Of a stretch of DNA of 64,000 bases, positions 57,010 through 64,000 are shown piece after piece. A model generated the notes under the pieces. That model was given only the letters and a program-made list of their open reading frames with translations, was not told the origin of the DNA and searched no databases. Positions within the stretch are counted from its first letter, which is position 1; each line of letters begins with the position of its first letter. The DNA comes from Aquipseudomonas alcaligenes NBRC 14159 (GTDB taxonomy: Bacteria; Pseudomonadota; Gammaproteobacteria; Pseudomonadales; Pseudomonadaceae). Position numbers and translations under genes: made by a program. The stretch lies in the NCBI RefSeq assembly GCF_000467105.1, contig NZ_BATI01000009.1, positions 124,001 to 188,000 of the forward strand, given 5' to 3'.

Positions 57010-57049
57010 AGCGGCTTTCCGCGAAAGCTCAAGTCGGCCATGAAAACGG

Positions 57050-57076
57050 TCAAGCTTCGGCCGTTGGCACCGATAC
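57050..57076 (+). promoter_or_regulatory. Sigma-28 (FliA) promoter of the TlpQ-like gene
   Basis: TCAAGCTT (57050-57057), 11 bp, then ACCGATAC (57069-57076). It resembles the FliA consensus TAAAGTTT/TCAAGTTT-N11-GCCGATAA closely, including the central CCGATA. It supports use of the ATG at 57113 instead of the one at 57077. Confidence 0.7.
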
Positions 57077-57112
57077 ATGGCTAAGAAGTCTGAAACTGAT
57101 AAGGACCCGCCC

Positions 57113-59254
57113 ATGCTGTCCCGCCTCTCGATCCAGTGGAAAATCACCCTACTCGCCGGCCTCTGCCTGCTGGCCATAGTGACCCTGCTGGTGGGGGCAT
57201 CGCTCTATCAGTCCACGCACAGCGCGGCGCTGGTGAAAGCCTCCAGCTCGAGCATGCTCGAAGACTCGGCACGCCTGCGCATGGCGGCACGCGGCGAGCT
57301 GCAGGGCATCCGCATCCAGCGCTACTTCATGGATGCCTATCAGTACGGCAAGGGCTTCTCGCGTCAGGTGCTGTTCCTCAAGGAACAGGCCGAGAAACGC
57401 TTCCTCGATGCCTTCGACCTGCGTGAGGACATGACCCGCCAGGTACGTTCGTCGCTGGAAGCCAACCCCAACCTGCTCGGCCTCTATCTGGTTTTCGAGG
57501 CCAATGCCCTGGATGGCAAGGACGAACTGTTCGCCGGCCAGAGCGAGATTGGCAGCAACGACAAGGGTCGCTTCTCCCTCTACTGGTCGCAGAGCACGCC
57601 GGGCGAACTGGAGGCGGAAGCGATGGACGAGGCACAGCTTGCCGATACCACCGCCGGCCCCAGCGGCACGCCCTACAATGCCTGGTATACCTGCCCGCGT
57701 GACACACGCCGCGCCTGTGTACTCGACCCCTACTTCGATGACGTCAACGGCCAACAGGTGCTGATGACCAGTATCGCCTTCCCGCTGGAGCAGGATGGCA
57801 AAGTAATCGGCGTGATGGGCGTCGATATCAGCCTGGAGAGCCTGCAGCAGATCGCCCAGAAGGCCAGCAGCGAGCTCTATGACGGCCAGGCCCATGTCAG
57901 CATCATCAGCCCTGCCGGCCTCCTCGCCGGCCACAGCCGCGATGCCAGCCAGCTGGGCAAGCCCCTGGCAGGCGCTTTCCCCAACCAGGAACAGGAAATC
58001 ATCGGCCTGCTTGCCGGTGGCCAGGCACAGTTCCTCGAGCAGGAAGGCAAGCTGCAGGTGATAGAGCCGCTGCTGCCGATTCCCGAAGCCAAATCCTGGG
58101 GCGTGCTGCTGGAAGTGCCCACCGCCACCCTGCTCGGCCCGGCCCTGCAACTGGAGAAGGAGCTGGACGAGCGCCGCACCAGTGACACCACCTTCTCGGT
58201 CGTGCTGGCGCTGATTGCCATCCTGCTCGGCATTGCCCTGATGTGGCTGACCGCCCTCGGCGTCACCCGCCCGATCCTCGGCGTAGCCAGCATGCTGAAG
58301 AACATCGCCAGCGGCGAAGGTGACCTGACCCGGCGCCTGGATTACGCCAAGCAGGACGAGCTGGGCGAGCTGGCAGGCTGGTTCAACCGCTTCCTCGATA
58401 AGCTGCAGCCGATCATTGCCGACGTGAAACTCTCGGTGCAGGACGCCCGCAGCACTGCCGACCAGTCCGCGGCCATCGCGACCCAGACCAGTGCCGGCAT
58501 GCAGCAACAGTTCCGCGAAGTCGACCAGGTCGCCACCGCCTCCCAGGAGATGAGCGCCACCGCCCACGACGTGGCCAACAATGCGGCCCAGGCCGCCGAC
58601 GCCGCTCGCAGCGCCGATGCCGCCGCCCGCGAGGGGCTGACGGTCATCGATCGCACCACCCTGTCGATCGAACAACTGGCCAGCGAGCTGAGCTCGGCAA
58701 TGCACGAGGTGGAGACGCTGGCCAGCAGCAGCGAGCAGATCGGCTCGGTGCTGGAAGTGATCCGCGCCATCGCCGAACAGACCAACCTGCTGGCCCTCAA
58801 CGCGGCCATCGAAGCGGCCCGCGCCGGTGAAGCCGGCCGCGGCTTTGCCGTAGTGGCCGACGAGGTGCGCAACCTGGCCAAGCGCACTCAGGACTCGGTG
58901 GAGGAAATCCGCCAGGTGATCGAGAACCTGCAGAGCGGCACCCGCGACGTGGTCGGTTCCATGCACAGCAGCCACAAGCAGGCGCAAAGCAGTGTCGAAC
59001 TGGTCGAGCAGGCGGTAACGTCGCTGCGCCGCATCAGCGACGCGGTCACCGTGATCAACGACATGAACCTGCAGATCGCCTCGGCCGCCGAGGAGCAGAG
59101 CGCAGTGGCCGAGGAGGTCAACCGCAACGTGGCCAGCATCCGCGATGTCACCGAGGCGCTGTCCGGGCAGGCCGACGAGTCCGCCCGGGTCAGCCAGAGC
59201 CTGAACAGCCTGGCCAACCACCAGCAAGGCCTGATGGACCAGTTCCGCGTCTGA
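57113..59254 (+). CDS. tlpQ: Methyl-accepting chemotaxis protein, TlpQ-like (double Cache)
   Basis: A 713-residue chemoreceptor. TM1 at about 9-31; a large double-Cache periplasmic domain (about 35-300) with [22 protein letters not shown] and [17 protein letters not shown], the latter holding the membrane-proximal aspartate typical of amine-binding dCache sensors; TM2 about 312-335; HAMP ([25 protein letters not shown]); signalling tip [25 protein letters not shown]. aeruginosa TlpQ (714 residues, same context) senses polyamines and histamine; ligand transfer is inference. ATG 57113 has AAGGA 7 nt upstream. C-terminus QFRV, no pentapeptide. Confidence 0.88.
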   Translation: MLSRLSIQWKITLLAGLCLLAIVTLLVGASLYQSTHSAALVKASSSSMLEDSARLRMAARGELQGIRIQRYFMDAYQYGKGFSRQVLFLKEQAEKRFLDAFDLREDMTRQVRSSLEANPNLLGLYLVFEANALDGKDELFAGQSEIGSNDKGRFSLYWSQSTPGELEAEAMDEAQLADTTAGPSGTPYNAWYTCPRDTRRACVLDPYFDDVNGQQVLMTSIAFPLEQDGKVIGVMGVDISLESLQQIAQKASSELYDGQAHVSIISPAGLLAGHSRDASQLGKPLAGAFPNQEQEIIGLLAGGQAQFLEQEGKLQVIEPLLPIPEAKSWGVLLEVPTATLLGPALQLEKELDERRTSDTTFSVVLALIAILLGIALMWLTALGVTRPILGVASMLKNIASGEGDLTRRLDYAKQDELGELAGWFNRFLDKLQPIIADVKLSVQDARSTADQSAAIATQTSAGMQQQFREVDQVATASQEMSATAHDVANNAAQAADAARSADAAAREGLTVIDRTTLSIEQLASELSSAMHEVETLASSSEQIGSVLEVIRAIAEQTNLLALNAAIEAARAGEAGRGFAVVADEVRNLAKRTQDSVEEIRQVIENLQSGTRDVVGSMHSSHKQAQSSVELVEQAVTSLRRISDAVTVINDMNLQIASAAEEQSAVAEEVNRNVASIRDVTEALSGQADESARVSQSLNSLANHQQGLMDQFRV

Positions 59255-59269
59255 CTCTATCTCTGCGCC

Positions 59270-59287
59270 GCGCCCCGGCCGGGGCGC
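59270..59287 (+). terminator. GC palindrome after the TlpQ-like gene
   Basis: A perfect 18-bp palindrome (GCGCCCCGG / CCGGGGCGC) 16 bp after the stop, without a T tract. It may act as a weak terminator or 3' stabiliser. Confidence 0.45.
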
Positions 59288-59382
59288 TGGCGTCATCCGA
59301 CCACATCCCTGTCGCCCCGCCACTTGCCGCGTTCCAGAGCGGCCGGTAGCCTGCGCGCAGTCATTCGCCAGGAATTCCCGCC

Positions 59383-59979
59383 ATGCTCAATATCGCCCTG
59401 ATCGCCGGTTCCAGCCGCAGCGGCAGCCAGTCCGCCAAGGTCGCCCGCTTCCTCCGCCAACGCCTGATCGAGCTGGGTCTGACCCGCCATGAGCAAAGCA
59501 GCCTGCTCGACCTCGGCGAGCGCGGCCTGCCGCTGTGGCCGGCCGACGACAAGGGCCCCTGGGCCGAATACCAGCAGCAGCTGGCCGCCGCCGACGCGCT
59601 GGTGGTGATCGCCCCGGAGTGGAACGGCATGGCCTGCCCGGCCGTGAAGAACTTCTTCCTGTACGCCAGCAAGGCCGAACTGGCGCACAAGCCTGCGCTG
59701 CTGGTGGGCGTTTCGTCGGGCATCGGCGGCGCCTACCCGATCAGTGAACTGCGCGCCTCGGGCTACAAGAACTGTCGCATTGCCTATCTGCCGGAGCACC
59801 TGATCGTGCGTCAGGTGGAGGCGGTGATGAATGAAGGCCCGGCGGCCGGCGAAGACGACCTGCGCATCCGCGCCCGCGCCGACTACGCGCTGGACATCCT
59901 CGGCAAGTACGCCGAGGCACTGAAGCCGGTGCGCGCGGCCATCGACCTGAGCAATCCGGCCTTCACCAACGGCATGTGA
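59383..59979 (+). CDS. NADPH-dependent FMN reductase-family flavoprotein
   Basis: A 198-residue flavodoxin-like fold reductase. FMN phosphate loop GSSRSGSQSAKVARF near residues 9-23; the flavin-ring loop APEWNGMACPAVKNFFLY corresponds to the P-x-Y/W-N-x2-x-P-x-x-K-N motif. Probably a quinone, azo or chromate-type reductase; the substrate is not predictable. It converges with the sensor kinase (stop positions touch: 59979 and 59980). Confidence 0.9.
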   Translation: MLNIALIAGSSRSGSQSAKVARFLRQRLIELGLTRHEQSSLLDLGERGLPLWPADDKGPWAEYQQQLAAADALVVIAPEWNGMACPAVKNFFLYASKAELAHKPALLVGVSSGIGGAYPISELRASGYKNCRIAYLPEHLIVRQVEAVMNEGPAAGEDDLRIRARADYALDILGKYAEALKPVRAAIDLSNPAFTNGM

Positions 59980-61296
59980 TCAGCGCCGCCCGGGCAGGCT
60001 GATCGCGACCCGCAGCCCGCCCAGCGGGCTGTCCTCGAGGCTCAGGCTGCCGCCCCAGGCCTCAACCATGTCACGCACGATGCCCAGCCCCAACCCGTGG
60101 CCGGCAACCTGCTCGTCCAGGCGGGTGCCACGCCCCAGTACCGCCTCGCGGCGCTCAGGGGCGATGCCGGGCCCATCGTCATCCACCCACAACCGATAGC
60201 CCTCGCCCTCCTGCACCAGGCTCAGGCGTACCTCGGCATCGGCCCATTTGCAGGCGTTGTCCAGCAGATTGCCGAGCAGCTCGAGCAGGTCTTCCCGGTC
60301 CCACGGCAGGCACAGCCCGGGCTCGGCCTGCCACTCCAGCTTCAGGCCGTGGCTGTGGATGATGCCCAGGGTGCTGAACAGCCCAGGCAGCTCCGCCGCA
60401 CAGTCGAAATGCGCCCCCGGTAGCGCCTCGCCAGCCAGGCGCGCGCGCCCCAGCTCACGCTCCAGGCGCTGGCGGATCTGCGCCAGCTGCTCGCGCAGGG
60501 TGGCCTGCAGCTCGGGCTGATCGCGCAACTCCTCACGTTCGCTGAGGCTGACCAGCACCGCCAGCGGCGTCTTCAAGGCATGCCCGAGATTGCCCAGCGC
60601 ATTGCGCGAACGCTTGAGGGTGTCCTCGGTATGGCTCAGCAGGTGATTGACCTGTGCCACCAGCGGCTCCAGCTCCTGCGGCACCTGGCTGTCCAGCTCG
60701 GTGCGCCGGCCCTGCTGCAGCTGGGCGATCTGCTCGCGCACCCGCTCCAGCGGGCGCAGCGCCGAGCGCACCGTATAGCGCTGGGCCAGCAGGATCAGCA
60801 GCAGCGCGGCAGCGCCGAGCCCCAGTCCCAGCCATTGCAGACGGCGAAAGCTCTCCAGAATGGGCGTGTAGTCCTGCGCCACGCTGATGGAAAAGCGCTG
60901 GCCAAAACGCTGGTAGTCGCCACGATAGACCAGCAGCAACTGACCACGCGGACCATCACCCAGGCCGTCCTGCAGGCCCGCGTGGGCAGGCTTGGGCAGG
61001 TCGCGATCCCACAGGGAACGCGAGCGCCAGGTCTCGTCGGCGAAATCGATACGGAAGTAGTGGCCGGAAAACGGCCGCTGGAACGTCGGGTCCAGGCGCC
61101 GCTCGTCCAGCTGCACGCCATTCTGGCCGCGCACCAGGGCGACCAGCAGGGTCTGTGTCTCGTCCTTGAGGTCCTCCTGCAGGTAGCGGCGCAGGCTGTG
61201 ATCGAACAACCACAGGCTGCTCTGCGCCAGGATCAGGCCCACCACGATCAGCACACTGGCCAGCCCCAGGCTGAGGCGACGCTGGATCGACTTCAA
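59980..61296 (-). CDS. carS: Sensor histidine kinase, CarS/BqsS-like
   Basis: A 438-residue membrane kinase. TM1 about 10-30, periplasmic sensor about 31-152, TM2 about 155-172, HAMP, DHp with H239 ([11 protein letters not shown]), and HATPase with N-box [13 protein letters not shown] and G-boxes DDDGPGI and GHGLGLGIV. Position beside the PepSY genes and TlpQ matches CarS/BqsS of P. aeruginosa, which responds to Ca2+ or Fe2+. I do not find the RExxE motif reported for BqsS; instead an acidic cluster E41-D42..D45-E46 follows TM1. Overlaps the regulator gene by four bases. Confidence 0.82.
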   Translation of the reverse strand: MKSIQRRLSLGLASVLIVVGLILAQSSLWLFDHSLRRYLQEDLKDETQTLLVALVRGQNGVQLDERRLDPTFQRPFSGHYFRIDFADETWRSRSLWDRDLPKPAHAGLQDGLGDGPRGQLLLVYRGDYQRFGQRFSISVAQDYTPILESFRRLQWLGLGLGAAALLLILLAQRYTVRSALRPLERVREQIAQLQQGRRTELDSQVPQELEPLVAQVNHLLSHTEDTLKRSRNALGNLGHALKTPLAVLVSLSEREELRDQPELQATLREQLAQIRQRLERELGRARLAGEALPGAHFDCAAELPGLFSTLGIIHSHGLKLEWQAEPGLCLPWDREDLLELLGNLLDNACKWADAEVRLSLVQEGEGYRLWVDDDGPGIAPERREAVLGRGTRLDEQVAGHGLGLGIVRDMVEAWGGSLSLEDSPLGGLRVAISLPGRR

Positions 61297-61961
61297 GTGT
61301 CGACCCCGGCGTAACGGTAACCCTGGCCACGCCGGGTCTCGATCACCTCGCGCCCGAGCTTGCCGCGCAGGCGATTGACATGCACTTCCAGGACATTGGA
61401 ATCGCGCTCGCTCTCGCCATCATAGAGATGATCGGCCAGCTGGCTCTTGGACAGGATCTGCCCGGGATGCAGCATGAAGTAGCGCAGCAGGCGGAATTCG
61501 GCGGACGTCAGCTCGATCTGCTCACTGCCACGCGTCACGCATTGGCGGCTTTCGTCCAGCTGCAGCCCGGCCGCTTCCAGCTGCGGCTGGTTGGCCAGGC
61601 CGTGAGCGCGGCGCAACAGTGCCTGGATACGCAGGGCCAGCTCCTCGGGATGGAAGGGTTTGGTCAGATAGTCGTCGGCGCCGGCCTTGAGGCCATCGAT
61701 GCGCTCGGCCCAGGAACCGCGCGCCGTCAGAATCAGCACCGGCGTGCTCAGGCCGCCGGCGCGCCACTCACGCAGCACTTCGAGCCCCGGCTTGCCCGGC
61801 AAGCCGAGGTCGAGAATGATCAGGTCATAAGGCTCGGTTGCCCCCTGATAGGCGGCATCACGGCCATCGGCCAGCCAGTCCACCGCGTAGCCCTGCTCTT
61901 TGAGGCTGACCAGCAGTTCATCGGCCAGGGGCACATGGTCTTCCACCAGCAACAGGCGCAT
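61293..61961 (-). CDS. carR: OmpR-family response regulator, CarR/BqsR-like
   Basis: A 222-residue regulator: receiver with phospho-acceptor D51 ([13 protein letters not shown]), Thr in LILTARG and Lys in DDYLTKPF; a C-terminal winged helix with [15 protein letters not shown] and [23 protein letters not shown]6-TTAAG box in front of the operon fits the known BqsR recognition sequence, implying autoregulation. It is preceded by two PepSY genes with one-base overlap and followed by the kinase. Confidence 0.88.
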   Translation of the reverse strand: MRLLLVEDHVPLADELLVSLKEQGYAVDWLADGRDAAYQGATEPYDLIILDLGLPGKPGLEVLREWRAGGLSTPVLILTARGSWAERIDGLKAGADDYLTKPFHPEELALRIQALLRRAHGLANQPQLEAAGLQLDESRQCVTRGSEQIELTSAEFRLLRYFMLHPGQILSKSQLADHLYDGESERDSNVLEVHVNRLRGKLGREVIETRRGQGYRYAGVDT

Positions 61962-62275
61962 CAGTCCTCCACTTCGTCCTTGAGGATACGACCGTCACGG
62001 GCATCCAGCTCCAACTCGCGAACTGTGCCGTCGGCGGTCAGCAGCTCCACCTCGTAGACCAGCACGTCATCCTCCTCTTCCAGTTCCGCCTCCAGCAACT
62101 CGGCCCCGGGGTAACGCCCCAGGGCCGGTGCCATCAGATCTTCCAGGGGGCGGATGACACCCTCCTGGCGCAGGCGCAGAGCCTCATCCTGGTCGAGGTC
62201 GCGGGCCTGGGCATCAAGGGCCAGTACCGCGACGATCAGAGCGAGGATGCCGCTATAGCGGAACACGAACTTCAT
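61961..62275 (-). CDS. PepSY-domain periplasmic protein (second copy)
   Basis: A 104-residue protein with a signal peptide ending LDAQA, then one PepSY domain. The [33 protein letters not shown] pattern is the PepSY strand set. Very acidic (many Glu/Asp), which would suit cation binding. It resembles the preceding gene product closely enough (RDL..DEAL.LR..G.I, RYPG/KYPG, VYEVEL/VYQVEL) to be a tandem duplicate. One-base overlaps with both neighbours. Confidence 0.9.
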   Translation of the reverse strand: MKFVFRYSGILALIVAVLALDAQARDLDQDEALRLRQEGVIRPLEDLMAPALGRYPGAELLEAELEEEDDVLVYEVELLTADGTVRELELDARDGRILKDEVED

Positions 62276-62583
62276 CAGTCATCCCGGTGCTCTTGCAGGA
62301 TCTGGCCATTGGTGGCGTCCAGCTCCACGTCCCACTGCACGCCCTGGGCATCACGCAGCTCGACCTGATAGACATAGCGGCCATGCTCCTGCTCCAGTTC
62401 AGTGTCCTCGATCTTGCCGCCCGGGTACTTGGCCAGCGCAGCCGCGTTGAGCTTCTGGAAGTCCTGGATGGTGCCTGCATCGCGCAGCTTCAGCGCTTCG
62501 TCCGGGCCCAGGTCACGAGCCTGGGCGATACCGGCGGTAGTGGCGAGGGCCGCGATGGCAAAAAGACTGGTCAGCTTGTTCAT
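62275..62583 (-). CDS. PepSY-domain periplasmic protein (first copy)
   Basis: A 102-residue protein, signal peptide ending AGIAQA, single PepSY domain (LEQEHGRYVYQVELRDAQGVQ, VELDATNGQIL). First gene of the operon PepSY-PepSY-carR-carS. The order places two small exported proteins before the signalling pair, consistent with accessory sensors or buffers of the signal; this is inference. Confidence 0.9.
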   Translation of the reverse strand: MNKLTSLFAIAALATTAGIAQARDLGPDEALKLRDAGTIQDFQKLNAAALAKYPGGKIEDTELEQEHGRYVYQVELRDAQGVQWDVELDATNGQILQEHRDD

Positions 62584-62621
62584 GGTGTTCTCCTCGGGGG
62601 TATCTGTTGTCTACGGTGCCC

Positions 62622-62653
62622 AAGATAACGATGCCGACTTAATTCAAGCTGAA
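62622..62653 (-). promoter_or_regulatory. CarR/BqsR-type box and promoter of the PepSY-carRS operon
   Basis: On the minus strand, TTCAG (62653-62649), 6 bp (CTTGAA), TTAAG (62642-62638): one mismatch to the TTAAG-N6-TTAAG direct repeat known for BqsR. A -10-like TATCTT (62627-62622) follows after 10 bp, the spacing used by PhoP-type activated promoters. No -35 hexamer is evident. Confidence 0.65.
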
Positions 62654-62700
62654 TCCACACAAGGCTCATAACTGACGGGATATTCACCCGCTGAAGCCGC

Positions 62701-62728
62701 TTGGCCTGAACCGGCACGCCACTATAAT
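62701..62728 (+). promoter_or_regulatory. Sigma-70 promoter of the patatin-like gene
   Basis: TTGGCC (62701-62706), a 16-bp spacer and an exact TATAAT (62723-62728), 26 bp before the ATG. Confidence 0.6.
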
Positions 62729-62754
62729 CGCTGGCCTGCAATACGGAGCCGAGC

Positions 62755-63834
62755 ATGACCGCCATCCATATCAAGTCCCCAGCCCTCAGCCTGCGCGCCG
62801 GCAAGCGCGCCCTGACACGTATCCGCGAGCAGGGCCTGCAGCCAGCCGATGTCGCTATTCTGCCTGGCGCCGCCGGCGGCCCCAAGGGCCTCGGCATCCA
62901 GGGACTCGATCTGGCCCTGTTCGGTGACTGGCTGCCACGGGCGCCCCGCGAACGTACCCTGATCGGCGCCTCGATCGGCTCCTGGCGTTTCGCCAGTGCC
63001 TGTCTGCCCGATCCCTGCGCGGGTATCCGCCGCCTCGGCGAGCTTTATACCAGCCAGCGCTTCGCCAAGGGCGTGAGCATGGCCGAGGTATCACGCAGCT
63101 GTGTGCAGCTGCTCGATGACCTGCTCGAAGGCCAGGACGCGGCAGTGCTGGATAATCCGCTGTACCGCCTGAATATCGTGGTAGTACGCAGCCACGGTCT
63201 GCTCCAGCATGACCATCGCGGCAAGCTCGGCCTGGGCCTGTCGTCGGTGATCGGCAACAACCTGCTGAGCCGCAGCCGCCTGGGTCGGCATTTCGACCGG
63301 ATAATCCTCCACGACGCCCGCCAGATGCCGCCACTGGGTGCCTTGAACGACTTCCGCTCGCACTTTCATGCCCTCGGCGAGGGCAATCTGCGTCACGCCC
63401 TGCTGGCCTCGGGCTCGATCCCCATGGTGATGGAGGCGATCCGCGAGATCCCCGGCCTCGAACCAGGCGCCTACCGCGACGGTGGCCTGCTCGACTATCA
63501 CCTCGACTTGCCCTACCAGGCCGATGGCGTGGTGCTCTATCCGCACTTCACCGACAAGGTGATTCCCGGCTGGTTCGACAAGAGCCTGCCGTGGCGCCGC
63601 GCCGACCGCGAGCGCCTGCAGGACGTCTTGCTGCTGGCGCCGTCCGCCGAGTACCTCGTGGGCCTGCCCCACGGTAAACTCCCTGATCGCAGCGACTTCA
63701 AGCGCTACCTGGGCGACGATCTAGGCCGTGAGCGCTACTGGCACAGGGCGATGGCCGAAAGCCGCCGCCTTGGCGACGAGTTTCTAGAACTGGTCGACAG
63801 CGGTCGGCTGGGCGAGCGCCTGCAACCTCTTTAA
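62755..63834 (+). CDS. Patatin-like phospholipase-family protein
   Basis: A 359-residue predicted serine lipid hydrolase. Oxyanion segment GAAGGPKGLG near 38-47, nucleophile elbow G71-A-S73-I-G75 and the catalytic aspartate D242 in RDGGLLDY give the Ser-Asp dyad of patatins. No signal peptide or TM helix is seen, so it is cytosolic or injected/secreted by other means. It is divergent from the carRS operon and may or may not share its regulation. Confidence 0.88.
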   Translation: MTAIHIKSPALSLRAGKRALTRIREQGLQPADVAILPGAAGGPKGLGIQGLDLALFGDWLPRAPRERTLIGASIGSWRFASACLPDPCAGIRRLGELYTSQRFAKGVSMAEVSRSCVQLLDDLLEGQDAAVLDNPLYRLNIVVVRSHGLLQHDHRGKLGLGLSSVIGNNLLSRSRLGRHFDRIILHDARQMPPLGALNDFRSHFHALGEGNLRHALLASGSIPMVMEAIREIPGLEPGAYRDGGLLDYHLDLPYQADGVVLYPHFTDKVIPGWFDKSLPWRRADRERLQDVLLLAPSAEYLVGLPHGKLPDRSDFKRYLGDDLGRERYWHRAMAESRRLGDEFLELVDSGRLGERLQPL

Positions 63835-63855
63835 CGACCCTGCAAGGAAGCCATC

Positions 63856-64000
63856 ATGTCTCTGCATCAAACCCTGGCCCTGTCCGCCCTGCTCCTCTGT
63901 ACCAGCGCGCAGGCAGCCCTGGATGGGCAAGGCCGCCAGGAAGTCGACGCCCTGCTCGCTTTCGTCGAGAGCAGTGGTTGTCAGTTCATCCGCAATGGCA
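63856..64000 (+). CDS. Secreted DUF5329-type protein (5' part only)
   Basis: 48 codons before the right edge. Signal peptide MSLHQTLALSALLLCTSAQA, then ALDGQGRQEVDALLAFVESS and GCQFIRNG, matching small periplasmic DUF5329 proteins as I remember them. RBS AAGGAAG. It is 21 bp after the patatin-like gene and likely co-transcribed. Confidence 0.75.
   Translation, partial: MSLHQTLALSALLLCTSAQAALDGQGRQEVDALLAFVESSGCQFIRNG

Overview
The window is 64 kb of chromosomal core genome from a gamma-proteobacterium of the genus Pseudomonas. It is GC-rich and densely packed, and I see no insertion sequence, prophage, CRISPR array or island. The genus call rests on gene content and order: gacA-uvrC-pgsA followed by tRNA-Gly/Cys/Leu; the run yccA-tusDCBE-ybiB; the cysG/serS/crcB/rarA/lolA/ftsK block; the trxB-aat-bpt-infA/clpA-clpS/cspD/icd/nudJ-mnmA-hflD-purB-roxA block; aceA beside a 13-gene nuo operon with fused nuoCD; and a chemoreceptor-transporter-chemoreceptor cluster next to a CarRS/BqsRS-like two-component system. 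From memory this matches P. aeruginosa PAO1 loci around PA2584-PA2586 and PA2604-PA2659. The htpG block at the left edge lies elsewhere in PAO1. The species cannot be fixed from the window.

Layout. 1-5.1 kb: the 3' edge of htpG is cut by the window; htpG has a textbook heat-shock promoter and follows a small minus-strand operon (two hotdog thioesterases and a three-TM protein of unknown function). A small lipoprotein and a MAPEG protein follow. 5.2-9.0 kb: tRNA-Leu, tRNA-Cys, tRNA-Gly, pgsA, uvrC, gacA (TTG start) and tRNA-Ser, all on the minus strand. 9.1-12.3 kb: yccA, then tusD-tusC-tusB-tusE-ybiB with overlapping ends. 12.3-19.9 kb, minus strand: ftsK-lolA-rarA-crcB, serS, cysG. 20.1-22.9 kb, plus strand: trxB, aat, bpt, infA. 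22.9-27.4 kb: clpA and clpS (minus), cspD (plus), icd (minus). 27.7-35.4 kb, plus strand: nudJ, mnmA-hflD-DMT permease, purB, then a four-gene unit (roxA, GNAT, PLD-like protein, secretin-like protein). 35.9-38.3 kb: aceA and an L,D-transpeptidase-fold protein. 38.6-53.4 kb: nuoA-N. 53.7-59.3 kb: a CtpM-like receptor, a Na+/H+ antiporter-family transporter and a divergent TlpQ-like receptor. 59.4-64 kb: FMN reductase, the PepSY-PepSY-response regulator-kinase operon, a patatin-like protein, and the start of a DUF5329-type secreted protein.

How it fits together. Two aspects of central metabolism meet here. Icd and AceA compete for isocitrate, and complex I (nuo) takes up the NADH made downstream. 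Both isocitrate genes carry TGTAGT/ACTACA inverted repeats in their upstream regions: two copies with a 3-bp spacer before icd, one with a 14-bp spacer at aceA. I consider this the best regulatory lead in the window. Protein quality control and translation (htpG, clpA/clpS, the N-degron makers aat and bpt, infA, tRNA thiolation by tus and mnmA, ribosome hydroxylation by roxA) form a second theme. ClpS, ClpA, Aat and Bpt together give a complete bacterial N-degron pathway within 4.6 kb. The right end is sensory: both chemoreceptors have plausible FliA promoters, and the CarR/BqsR-like regulator has a matching binding box in front of its own operon.
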